Below, in pieces: positions 42,014-50,147 of a DNA stretch of 64,000 nucleotides. The stretch comes from Thermococcus paralvinellae. Its GTDB lineage: Archaea > Methanobacteriota_B > Thermococci > Thermococcales > Thermococcaceae. The translations under genes were made by a program, and so were the position numbers. The notes under the pieces were generated by a model. The model ran no database searches and was not told the origin of the DNA. It saw only the letters and a program-made list of their open reading frames with translations. The DNA lies in the NCBI RefSeq assembly GCF_000517445.1, contig NZ_CP006965.1, positions 1,464,681-1,528,680 of the forward strand. The letters run 5' to 3'. Within the stretch, counting starts at the first letter, position 1. Every line of letters starts with the position of its first letter.

Positions 42014-42709
42014 TCACCACACCACACTTAATAACTCACCACCATAAAACAGCCACAGCAAGACAGCAGTGCTCATTGGAACTGTGAACTCATCCCAAGC
42101 GGAGTAAATGGGTAAACTCTCCATGAATGTAGCAACTGAGGCGACGAATGCCAAGAGCCCAAGCCCATAAGAAGCTCCAACCACCTTGTGAGCAGCTATC
42201 AATGCAAAGATTGACACAACAAACATCGTTAAGCTGCCAATTACTGTTTTATTCTTGTTCCACGGGATTCTAACTCCACCGATTGCTTGTCCAACAATGG
42301 CGTTGAAGCAGTCACCAAACGTGGAGACCCAAAGAGCTGCTAAAGCTATAAGCTTTGGGAAAACTGTGCATATCATTCCCATAGTTACCCAAAAGAGAAA
42401 GCTCCCCATGTAGTGATTTCCCTTGAGCTCATCTTCTCTCGCCATCTGCCTGTAGCTAATCTCAGCAATCGGAACCTTAATTTTCCAACCCCTTCTCAGC
42501 TTAAGATGCTGCAAGGTGTAGATGAATGCTAAGAACCAGACAACAAAGAGAGTAACATATTTTGGTGTGAAAAGTATTATCGGTGCTCCTAAAATGCCGG
42601 GAGAAATGTGCCAAGCCTTTCTAATTAATTCACGCTTGCTAATTCTGTTCTCAATTTTACTGAAAATCTTTGATTTAAATTCCATCTGATACGTCCTTTC
42701 TGCCTCCAT
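42014..42709 (-). CDS. Polyprenol/diacylglycerol kinase-like membrane protein
   Basis: 231 residues with about six membrane segments. It has the conserved loop 'WVSTFGDCFNAIVGQAIGG....PWNKNKTVIGSLTMF', the signature of the dolichol kinase/CTP-dependent lipid kinase and CDP-diglyceride synthetase superfamily (PF01148). It probably acts on archaeal isoprenoid lipids or geranylgeranylglycerol. The start may be ATG 42709 or Met9 at 42685. It follows the dipeptide/racemase operon after 57 bp and may be its own unit. Confidence 0.75.
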   Translation of the reverse strand: MEAERTYQMEFKSKIFSKIENRISKRELIRKAWHISPGILGAPIILFTPKYVTLFVVWFLAFIYTLQHLKLRRGWKIKVPIAEISYRQMAREDELKGNHYMGSFLFWVTMGMICTVFPKLIALAALWVSTFGDCFNAIVGQAIGGVRIPWNKNKTVIGSLTMFVVSIFALIAAHKVVGASYGLGLLAFVASVATFMESLPIYSAWDEFTVPMSTAVLLWLFYGGELLSVVW

Positions 42710-42766
42710 GGAGAAAAGTTAGAAGAAAAAGAATATTTAAAGTTTTCTGCAAATGTCAACACAGCT

Positions 42767-43819
42767 TTATACAGTTGTCGAATCTATCAGATCCTCCCCA
42801 AGCTTCTTCAGTTTTGGATGCACGTATTCTCCGTCTTTTAGAATATACCCCCCATCTCCTTTAACTGTTGCGTTCAAACATATCCCATCAGTATGACTTT
42901 TTGCAGAGCCAACTTTTCCCCTAAAGCTCTCCGCTTGATTTCCAAGACCCCATTCCACAGCTCCCCATACCCTCTCATCCTCCAAGATGTTGCCAGTTAA
43001 CTTTGCTCCCGGATTGCATCCGTAAGACAAATGAGCAATTCGGAACATGTTTAGGTCATTAAAGCTCTTCAGCCATCTTTCAAATCTCTTCGCCTCCCAT
43101 GCACCCCTTATTTTCGTAACTGTCCCATTCTCAACTTCCAGCACAATTGGATTCTTTAAAATCCCAAGTTCCTGTGGAGGCCATACAGAGCCATCAAATA
43201 CAATAGTTCCATTAATCGTTTCCTCAATTGGGGCCCAATCCACTTGTCCCACCAGCATGTAATCCCCCGGCCCTTTTACGTCTCCTTCTGTAAAAATTGG
43301 TCTCTCTGGGTCATTTTCAAACTCAACATCAGTTCCTGCTGGAGTGGTTATTCGCATTTTTCTGCTTTCTCTAGTAATTTCAGCGAGAAGTTCTTGAAAT
43401 TCAAGCAGTTTTGGGATATTTATTCTGCCTATAGTTCTTACAAGCATCTCTGAGTCCATGCCAACAAGACAGATATACCTAACTGTTCCTTGTTCCATAA
43501 CCCTATCCCATGGCGTTGAATATAAAAGCCAGCTTTTGTTGAATTCTACCCATACATCAGCGTTCTTTAACGCCGCCTCCAGTGGTTTCATTGGCAGATA
43601 AGGGTCTGCAGCTTTTCCTACATGAGGGGGCATGGGATACCACAGGAGTAAAGGTTTTGCCTTCAGAAGCTTTGCCGCCTGAACTGTTGCCTCAATAACT
43701 TGCCAATCACTTCCGGTATCAGCTGTAATTACTACAGTTTCGCCTTGTTGAACCTTCATTATCTCTTTCAATAGTTTATGAGCACTTTCTAAAACTTCAG
43801 CAGAGTATAAGCCGGGCAT
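42767..43819 (-). CDS. M29-type aminopeptidase / dihydroxypyridine dioxygenase-like protein (AmpS fold)
   Basis: 350 residues of COG2309, which includes M29 aminopeptidases (AmpS/aminopeptidase T) and the fold-related 2,5-dihydroxypyridine 5,6-dioxygenase. Visible segments are 'GETVVITADTGSDWQVIEA', 'RMRITTPAGTDVEF' (read as KMRITTPAGTDVEF), 'HLSYGCNPGAKLTGNILEDERVWGAVEWGLG' and 'KSHTDGICLNATVKGDGGYIL', carrying the likely metal ligands Glu, His and Asp. ATG 43819 has GGTGGTGTATA. It is the last gene of the Opp/racemase/DUF917 operon, so it may release amino acids from an imported peptide or act on a cyclic compound; the sequence does not decide. Confidence 0.78.
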   Translation of the reverse strand: MPGLYSAEVLESAHKLLKEIMKVQQGETVVITADTGSDWQVIEATVQAAKLLKAKPLLLWYPMPPHVGKAADPYLPMKPLEAALKNADVWVEFNKSWLLYSTPWDRVMEQGTVRYICLVGMDSEMLVRTIGRINIPKLLEFQELLAEITRESRKMRITTPAGTDVEFENDPERPIFTEGDVKGPGDYMLVGQVDWAPIEETINGTIVFDGSVWPPQELGILKNPIVLEVENGTVTKIRGAWEAKRFERWLKSFNDLNMFRIAHLSYGCNPGAKLTGNILEDERVWGAVEWGLGNQAESFRGKVGSAKSHTDGICLNATVKGDGGYILKDGEYVHPKLKKLGEDLIDSTTV

Positions 43820-43831
43820 TATACACCACCA

Positions 43832-44509
43832 TTAACCAAAATACCTCTTTCTGCTGTGCATTAAGCCTAAGGATACAAGAGCCTCTGCAACCTTAATTGC
43901 AACTCCCGCGGGATCAATTACTGGGATACCAACTTCTTGTTCAATCTCCTTTGCAAGCCCAGCAAATCCGATACATCCAAGAAGAACAACATCTGCTCCT
44001 TCTTCTTCAGCTTTTTTGCACTCTTTGATAAGTAATGCCTTGGTTCTCCCCAAATCTTTATCAATTTCTGGAACTGAAAGCTCTATCGCCCTAATTGATG
44101 TAACAAGTTTATCAAACTTGTATTTCAAAACAAGCTCTTCAAATATGGGAATTCCGGTTTTTGAGACAGTAACTATGGCTAGTTTCTTTCCAAGGAGTGA
44201 TGCAAGTGCAAGTGATGCCTCACAAGGCCCTATTACCGGTTTATCAAGCAACGTCCTCAAAACGTCAACGGCAGGGTCTGCACAACAATTCACGATAATA
44301 GCGTCATACTCCTCATGAAGCTCCAATGCAAGCTCAACTATCTTTGGAACTGCAATAGCTTCAGAGTACCTTGTTTCTATAGAAATCGGACCATCTTCCA
44401 AGCTTACAACGTCAATTTTAGTATCTCCCGAGGCAAAGCTTTCATAAATTTTCTTGTCACTCTCATTCCATACATCCGTCCCAACCGGGTTTATCACCAA
44501 AATTTTCAT
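43832..44509 (-). CDS. Asp/Glu/hydantoin racemase-family protein (1)
   Basis: 225 residues from ATG 44509 (AAGGTGCTGACA upstream); the frame to 44545 adds an atypical hydrophobic stretch. The two cofactor-independent racemase cysteines are in 'IIVNCCADPAVD' (about 80) and 'VVLLGCIGFAG' (about 180), with 'NPVGTD' near the start. The protein should invert a chiral centre at a C-alpha acidified by a hydantoin or carboxylate. It lies 12 bp before the M29 gene. A second, diverged copy is in the same operon. Confidence 0.83.
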   Translation of the reverse strand: MKILVINPVGTDVWNESDKKIYESFASGDTKIDVVSLEDGPISIETRYSEAIAVPKIVELALELHEEYDAIIVNCCADPAVDVLRTLLDKPVIGPCEASLALASLLGKKLAIVTVSKTGIPIFEELVLKYKFDKLVTSIRAIELSVPEIDKDLGRTKALLIKECKKAEEEGADVVLLGCIGFAGLAKEIEQEVGIPVIDPAGVAIKVAEALVSLGLMHSRKRYFG

Positions 44510-44541
44510 TGTCAGCACCTTACAAAGAAATAATATAAAAA

Positions 44542-45627
44542 TCACCGAGAGAACTTCCTTTCAATTGGAGTGTAGGGAATGTTTAAACCGAGATAAGCTG
44601 GTCCAAACACCTCAAGACCTTTTGGGGTCCTCCAAAGCTCTGGAGCAGGGAAACCAACAACAATGTATTCCTTTCCTTCTTTGACGTGTGGATTCGTTAC
44701 TGGGTATCCTTCGGGAGTCAGGACTGAAATCAAATCTGGTATAGTTACATCAATTTCGCCGTTTCTCCATGATATTAAGTTCTCATTTTTGAACCATACC
44801 CTATAGGTTTCCCCTTTAAACTCTTCAATGCCCTCAAGTTCAAATTCGCCTATTGTGAAACCATTTTTGTCTTCCCATGTTGATTTCACGGCAATTCCCT
44901 TGAACAATAGGAATCCATTACCCGCTTCGAGTAAGGCGTTTATGGGATCTGTCCCTTCTTCCCTTGCTGTCCTAAGGGCTCTACCAAGTGATAAGGCATA
45001 ACTTATTGCATTTTTCACAACAGAGTTTCTCAACTCTTTTCCCCGAATTGGATGTGATGTAACTCCAACATTTGTTCTTAGAGATGCTGCTATCGATCTC
45101 ACAATTTTCTCTGCTTGAAAGTCATCTTTAACCTTCGAAACAATCATCTCATCCCCGAATGGTGTAACAACTGAAAATGGGGCAATATTAATTCCAACAA
45201 TATAATAAGTCGTGTGTTGTAATTCTGGAACAGACCTTCCAGCTGGATCACCATCAACTATTGGTTTTCCAAGTCTTGCAGCTGTTGCCAAGGCTACAGC
45301 TGTGTTTGCACCACCGAGTTCTGTTGAAATTACCCCAGCAAACTCTTTTCTCATAAATTCTTCCAGAAGTCTGTAGGATCTAACAGCTTCTCCCTCTTCA
45401 TAAACCGATTTTACTTTTTCATCAGAAAGAGAGCCTACGAAATACGGCATTGGGACGATACCGTTGTCGGGGATTTCTTCTAGACTAACGAGTTTAAACT
45501 CCCTCCCTGCTTTTAGCTCCCTTTCAATAAGTTCCCATCCCTCTTTTGGTTCACCCCCTCCACCGGTTCCTAAAACAGTGCATCCTTCAATCAAATCTTT
45601 TAAGTCCTGTTCAGTCAGCACTCTCAT
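44542..45627 (-). CDS. DUF917 protein
   Basis: About 361 residues from ATG 45627 (GGGAGGTGAAAAG upstream). Family signatures are the glycine-rich 'TVLGTGGGGEPKEG' near the N terminus, 'ELGGANTAVALATAARLGKPIVDGDPAGRSVPE', and 'GYPVTNPHVKEGKEYIVVGFPAP' near the C terminus. DUF917 (PF06032/COG3535) has no settled function but is regularly found near hydantoinase and carbamoylase genes and peptide transporters. Here it lies between two racemase-like genes, which suggests a chemical step on their product. Confidence 0.82.
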   Translation of the reverse strand: MRVLTEQDLKDLIEGCTVLGTGGGGEPKEGWELIERELKAGREFKLVSLEEIPDNGIVPMPYFVGSLSDEKVKSVYEEGEAVRSYRLLEEFMRKEFAGVISTELGGANTAVALATAARLGKPIVDGDPAGRSVPELQHTTYYIVGINIAPFSVVTPFGDEMIVSKVKDDFQAEKIVRSIAASLRTNVGVTSHPIRGKELRNSVVKNAISYALSLGRALRTAREEGTDPINALLEAGNGFLLFKGIAVKSTWEDKNGFTIGEFELEGIEEFKGETYRVWFKNENLISWRNGEIDVTIPDLISVLTPEGYPVTNPHVKEGKEYIVVGFPAPELWRTPKGLEVFGPAYLGLNIPYTPIERKFSR

Positions 45628-45631
45628 CTTT

Positions 45632-46312
45632 TCACCTCCCAGAAAACAATCCTTTCTTTCCGTGTTTGACAATATTAAACAAGGAGCGTGCAACGGAGTA
45701 AGTCGTCAAAAGAGGTTCTAAAACGGGAACTTTGTATTCATCCCAAATCTCTTTTCTTAAATTCTCTGCAATTACGCTAAACCCCGTACATCCCAGAACA
45801 ACTACATCTGCCCCATCTTCGATAACTCTTTCGCATGCTTTCTTCGTTTCTTCATATAACTCACTGCTATTCTCCAAAATATCTTCGACAGAGAATTTTA
45901 TCCTCCTGATTGATATGAGTTTGTCAAATACTCCATATTCCCTTGCCTGCATTCTTGTCCATGATATCAAGTTATCTCCGGGACCAATAACTGAAAATTC
46001 CCCGAGCATTGCTGCGATATGCATCGTTGTTTCTCCGGCTCCAAAAACTGGAATATCGAGGTTCTCCCTCAGTTCAAATAAACAAGGATCAGCAAAGCAA
46101 TCTATCACAATTGCAGATGAATTTTTAAGTTCATCAAGGATTTTTAGAACTTTTGAGCATGCAAAGGTTTTATCTGTGAAGTTTTCTATAGTTTTAGGAC
46201 CATCTTTAAGTGTTATGACTCTGAACTCATCTTTCGGGAAATATTTCTTTAGATAATCCCTTACGATTTTCTCGAACTCTTTCCCCTTTATTGGATCCAA
46301 AATCGTCAACAT
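45632..46312 (-). CDS. Asp/Glu/hydantoin racemase-family protein (2)
   Basis: 226 residues with catalytic cysteines in 'AIVIDCFADPCLF' (about 72) and 'VVVLGCTGFSV' (about 177). It shares only moderate similarity with the product of 43832-44509, so the two may have different substrates or form a heteromer. The ATG at 46312 overlaps the preceding ATPase gene's stop by one base (TAATG), showing tight coupling to the transporter. Confidence 0.82.
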   Translation of the reverse strand: MLTILDPIKGKEFEKIVRDYLKKYFPKDEFRVITLKDGPKTIENFTDKTFACSKVLKILDELKNSSAIVIDCFADPCLFELRENLDIPVFGAGETTMHIAAMLGEFSVIGPGDNLISWTRMQAREYGVFDKLISIRRIKFSVEDILENSSELYEETKKACERVIEDGADVVVLGCTGFSVIAENLRKEIWDEYKVPVLEPLLTTYSVARSLFNIVKHGKKGLFSGR

Positions 46313-47271
46313 TATAACTCACCTGCAAAGTGGCACTTAACTAAGTGTCCTCTTTCAACTTCACTCATTTCAGGCTCTTTGGCATCACAAACCCCGGGTT
46401 TATAGAAAGGACATCTGGGATGGAATTTACAGCCTTTTGGTGGGTTAAGCGGACTGGGGATTTCCCCAATAACGACACCTTTCTTGAGTGATCTCGCTTT
46501 TGGGTCTGGAATTGGAATTGAACTTAGGAGCATTCTCGTATATGGATGCATGGGATTGTCAAAAACCTGATCCAATGTTCCCACTTCAACAAGGTTTCCA
46601 AGATACATAACACCAACCTTATCTGCTAGATACCTCACAACACCCAAATCATGGGAAATAAAGAGGTACGTCAAATTCATCTCCTTCTGCAAGCTATCTA
46701 ACAGGTTGAGAACCTGAGCCTGAACAGAGACATCTAAAGCTGATGTTGGTTCATCTAAAACTAAGAACTCTGGATCCAATGCTAGGGCCCTTGCTATTGC
46801 CACCCTCTGACACTGTCCACCGCTCAATTCATCAGGATACTTCTTTGCATGCTCTTCACTGAGTCCAACTGCTTCAAGAAGTTCAAGAACCCTGTCCTCA
46901 ATGTTCTCATGACCATATTCTCTCAATGGTTCAGCAATTATGTCGAAGATCGTTAATCTCGGATTCAAAGAAGAATAGGGGTCCTGATAGATTATTTGCA
47001 TTTTAGGCCTTATTCTCTTTAGCTCCTCTTTGGATAAAGCCGTGATTTCGATGTCATTAAAATAAACCTTTCCTCCCGTTGGTTCGTATAATCTCAAAAT
47101 CGTTCTTCCCGTTGTGGATTTACCGCTTCCACTCTCACCTACGAGTCCAAAAGTTTCACCATCTTGAATTTCAAAAGATACATCATCCACAGCTTTGAGC
47201 CAAAGAACCTTTTTTCGCAGAAATCCTTGAGTTACGGGGAAATACTTTTTGAGATGTTCAACTTTAATCAT
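46312..47271 (-). CDS. Oligopeptide ABC transporter ATPase (OppF/DppF-like)
   Basis: About 319 residues from ATG 47271, with GGAGGGGAT upstream. Walker A 'GESGSGKSTTG', Q-loop 'IIYQDPYSSLNPR', signature 'LSGGQCQRVA', Walker B 'FLVLDEPTSALD', then the Opp-type C-terminal 'GEIPSPLNPPKGCKFHPRCPF', a Cys-rich motif that binds an Fe-S cluster in related transporters. It overlaps the OppD-like gene by 8 bp. Confidence 0.9.
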   Translation of the reverse strand: MIKVEHLKKYFPVTQGFLRKKVLWLKAVDDVSFEIQDGETFGLVGESGSGKSTTGRTILRLYEPTGGKVYFNDIEITALSKEELKRIRPKMQIIYQDPYSSLNPRLTIFDIIAEPLREYGHENIEDRVLELLEAVGLSEEHAKKYPDELSGGQCQRVAIARALALDPEFLVLDEPTSALDVSVQAQVLNLLDSLQKEMNLTYLFISHDLGVVRYLADKVGVMYLGNLVEVGTLDQVFDNPMHPYTRMLLSSIPIPDPKARSLKKGVVIGEIPSPLNPPKGCKFHPRCPFYKPGVCDAKEPEMSEVERGHLVKCHFAGEL

Positions 47272-48232
47272 CCAAATCCCCTCCATAAAGGTGACATGCA
47301 ACAAAATGCCCCGAAGAATACTCTATGAGTTCAGGTTTTGCTTTTTTGCAGATGTCCTTCATATGGTCACATCTAGGATGAAACCTGCATCCACTTGGCG
47401 GATTTATTAAGCTTGGAACGCTTCCTCTGAGAGGCTTAAGTGGTTTCTTCTGTCTTGGATCTGGAACAACCGAAAGCAATCCCTTGGTGTATGGATGAAG
47501 TGGGTTTTCAAAGAGCTCCTCGGTTTCTGTAATTTCCACTATGTTTCCGGCGTACATGACGCCAACCCTATCACATACTTCAGCGACGACTCCTAAATCG
47601 TGAGTTATCAGCAAAACCGAGAAGTTGTACTGATTTTTCAAGTCTAAAATTAACTCAAGAATTTGCTTTTGAATTGTAACATCCAAAGCTGTTGTTGGTT
47701 CATCAGCTATCAGAAGTGAGGGATTGGAGGAAAGTGCCATTGCAATCATTACTCTCTGTCTCATTCCACCACTGAGCTCATGAGGATAAGAATTTAACAC
47801 TCTATCTGCCGGTAGACCAACTGCTTTAAGAAGTTTCTTCGCATGCTCAATTGCCCGCTCTTTTTCAAGACCTTCATGAAGCATTATCACGTCAATCATT
47901 TGATCTTTTATTTTGAAAAGAGGATTTAGAGATGTCATTGGGTCTTGGAAGATTATCGAGATTTCTTTGCCCCTTATCTTCCTCATTTCTTCTTCTGATT
48001 TCTCAAGTAAGTTTTCCCCCTTGAACAGTATTTTACCAGAAACCTCTGCATTTGATGGCAAGAGTCGTAAGATGCTAAGTGCAGTAACACTCTTTCCACA
48101 TCCAGTTTCTCCAACAAGGCCAAAGACTTCTCCCTTATGTATTGTCAGATTCACACCATTAAGGACCTTTGCGATTCCCCAAAGGGTTCTAAAGTTAACA
48201 TATAGGTCTTTTATCTGGAGGAGCTCTTTCAT
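47264..48232 (-). CDS. Oligopeptide ABC transporter ATPase (OppD/DppD-like)
   Basis: 322 residues. Walker A 'GETGCGKSVTA', signature 'LSGGMRQRVM', Walker B 'LLIADEPTTALD', and the C-terminal 'LINPPSGCRFHPRCDHM' Opp motif. ATG 48232 follows GGAGGAGATTCCT and overlaps the permease gene by 4 bp. Works with the OppF-like ATPase as a heterodimer. Confidence 0.9.
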   Translation of the reverse strand: MKELLQIKDLYVNFRTLWGIAKVLNGVNLTIHKGEVFGLVGETGCGKSVTALSILRLLPSNAEVSGKILFKGENLLEKSEEEMRKIRGKEISIIFQDPMTSLNPLFKIKDQMIDVIMLHEGLEKERAIEHAKKLLKAVGLPADRVLNSYPHELSGGMRQRVMIAMALSSNPSLLIADEPTTALDVTIQKQILELILDLKNQYNFSVLLITHDLGVVAEVCDRVGVMYAGNIVEITETEELFENPLHPYTKGLLSVVPDPRQKKPLKPLRGSVPSLINPPSGCRFHPRCDHMKDICKKAKPELIEYSSGHFVACHLYGGDLDD

Positions 48233-49083
48233 AGGAATCTCCTCCTGAGCCTTGGATCAATAACTTCCCTAACTGCGTCACCCAGCAAGTTGAATGCAAT
48301 AACTGTAATGAATATTGCCAAACCTGGGAAAACAGGATACCACCAATAGTTGAGGAAGTAATCCTTTCCTTCGCTTACCATAAGCCCCCAATCTGGTGTT
48401 GGTGGCTGGACACCCAAACCAAGGAAGCTCAATGCTGCAGCTTCAAGTATAGCTGATCCCATGTCCATCGTTGCTTGGACTATAACAGGAGAAATGGAGT
48501 TCGGCAATATATGCCTAAGCATTATTTTCCAATCAGCAATTCCCATTGCCTTTGCAGCTTCGACATATGGTCTTTCCTTAACTGATATTGCCATCCCCCT
48601 AGCAAGTCTCGTATACCATGGCCACCAGCTTATTGCCAAAGCCAAGATTGCATTGACCATTCCTCTTCCTAGAGTTGTGGCTATTAACAATGCCAAGAGA
48701 AGCGGTGGAAACGCCAAGAATATGTCAGTTATACGCATTACTGCCAAATCTACTTTGCCACCAAAGTACCCTGCTATTAGTCCCAGAGGCACTCCAATTA
48801 ACAGGGCAAGAGCTACAACAGAAAATCCTATTATCAAAGATGTTCTTGTACCATAAATAACCCTACTTAACACATCTCTCCCTAGGTGATCTGTCCCAAA
48901 TGGATGTTTCCAGCTTGGAGGCTGCAAACGCTCCTTTAAATTAGGCTCACCCAAAGCTTGTTCTGGATATGGGGCCAATATTGGAGCAAGAATGGCTATT
49001 AAAACCAATGCAATAATTATGGATAACCCTAAAATTGAAAGCTTATTCCTGAACAGGATTTTAAGCATTTCTTCCTTTCTCAT
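48229..49083 (-). CDS. Oligopeptide ABC permease (DppC/OppC-like)
   Basis: About 284 residues from Met at 49083, which has GAGGG six bases upstream (an ATG at 49089 is possible). N-terminal 'HPFGTDHLGRDVLSRVIYGTRTSL', typical of OppC, then five to six membrane helices and the EAA loop 'YVEAAKAMGIADWKIMLRHILPN'. It should form the heterodimeric channel with the DppB-like protein. Confidence 0.9.
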   Translation of the reverse strand: MRKEEMLKILFRNKLSILGLSIIIALVLIAILAPILAPYPEQALGEPNLKERLQPPSWKHPFGTDHLGRDVLSRVIYGTRTSLIIGFSVVALALLIGVPLGLIAGYFGGKVDLAVMRITDIFLAFPPLLLALLIATTLGRGMVNAILALAISWWPWYTRLARGMAISVKERPYVEAAKAMGIADWKIMLRHILPNSISPVIVQATMDMGSAILEAAALSFLGLGVQPPTPDWGLMVSEGKDYFLNYWWYPVFPGLAIFITVIAFNLLGDAVREVIDPRLRRRFL

Positions 49084-49092
49084 TTCCATCCC

Positions 49093-50112
49093 TCACAGCT
49101 TTATTCTTGGATCAAGATAAACTTGGACTATGTCAACAATCAGGTTAATGAAGACATAAGCAGTTGCCGCAACAATTGTAACTCCAAGAACAGCTGGATA
49201 ATCCATGCTGAGAATTGAATATGCTGCATACCTTCCAAGTCCTGGCCAATTGAATATCAGCTCTACCAGAAATGCTCCAACAAGTGTATATGCAAAGGAT
49301 AATCCAATGGTTATCAACGCTGGAGCTATTGCATTTTTAAGGGCATATTTAAAATATATCCTTCTTGGTGGAATTCCATATGCCCAAGCCGTCCTTATGT
49401 AATTTTCTTGGAGAACCTCAATCATCATTGAGCGAACTTGTCTAGTTATTAATCCGATAGGATACATTGCCAAAGTAATTGCCGGTAATATAATATGCTT
49501 CAGTGCATCTATAAATACCGGAATGTTTCCTGTTATCAAAGAATCAATGAGATAAAATCCAGTTATAACTTTGAGGGGATGTTGCAAAAGTACAACTGTA
49601 TCAACTCTACCAGCCAGAGGGAGCAACTGCAGGTGTTTGAAAAATATCAGCTGAAGAACAATTCCAAACCAAAATGCAGGTAAAGAGACGCCACTTATCG
49701 CAAAAAGCCTGCTAAGATTATCTAACCAAGAATCCTTTTTAACAGCCGAGTAAACGCCAAGGGGAATTCCAATGAGTATTGCAATAAATTCCGCAACAAG
49801 GATAAGCTCAAACGTTGCAGTAAAAGCTGATTTTAAATCTTGAACAACAGGATTATGAGTTCTTATTGAAATCCCCAAATCTCCATGAAGAAGTGACCAG
49901 AGATAATAAGCGTATTGTTTTATCAGAGGGTCATTTAAATGAAGCTGTTCCCTTGCTTTCTCTATAGCTTCTGGGGTTGGGTGGGCACCAACATATAACG
50001 CTGCTGGGTCTGAGGGGATTACTCTAGATACAAAGAACACAAGTGTAACAACACCAATAATGACAAAAATCGCCAACACGAGTCTATAGGCAACATATTC
50101 CCTGAACTTCAT
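49093..50112 (-). CDS. Oligopeptide ABC permease (DppB/OppB-like)
   Basis: 339 residues with six membrane helices, the N-terminal 'RLVLAIFVIIGVVTLVFFVSRVIPSDPA' of OppB-type permeases and the EAA loop 'NYIRTAWAYGIPPRRIYFKYALKN'. Start ATG 50112 has GGGTGATAAA. It lies 35 bp after the binding protein gene. Confidence 0.9.
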   Translation of the reverse strand: MKFREYVAYRLVLAIFVIIGVVTLVFFVSRVIPSDPAALYVGAHPTPEAIEKAREQLHLNDPLIKQYAYYLWSLLHGDLGISIRTHNPVVQDLKSAFTATFELILVAEFIAILIGIPLGVYSAVKKDSWLDNLSRLFAISGVSLPAFWFGIVLQLIFFKHLQLLPLAGRVDTVVLLQHPLKVITGFYLIDSLITGNIPVFIDALKHIILPAITLAMYPIGLITRQVRSMMIEVLQENYIRTAWAYGIPPRRIYFKYALKNAIAPALITIGLSFAYTLVGAFLVELIFNWPGLGRYAAYSILSMDYPAVLGVTIVAATAYVFINLIVDIVQVYLDPRIKL

Positions 50113-50147
50113 TTTATCACCCTCTTAAATTAGAAAAAAGAAAGGAG

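Noticed and set aside
42767-46312. Operon read as a classical hydantoinase pathway
   Set aside because: No HyuA/HyuB or dihydropyrimidinase-type hydantoinase and no carbamoylase are present; only racemase-like and DUF917 genes support the idea.
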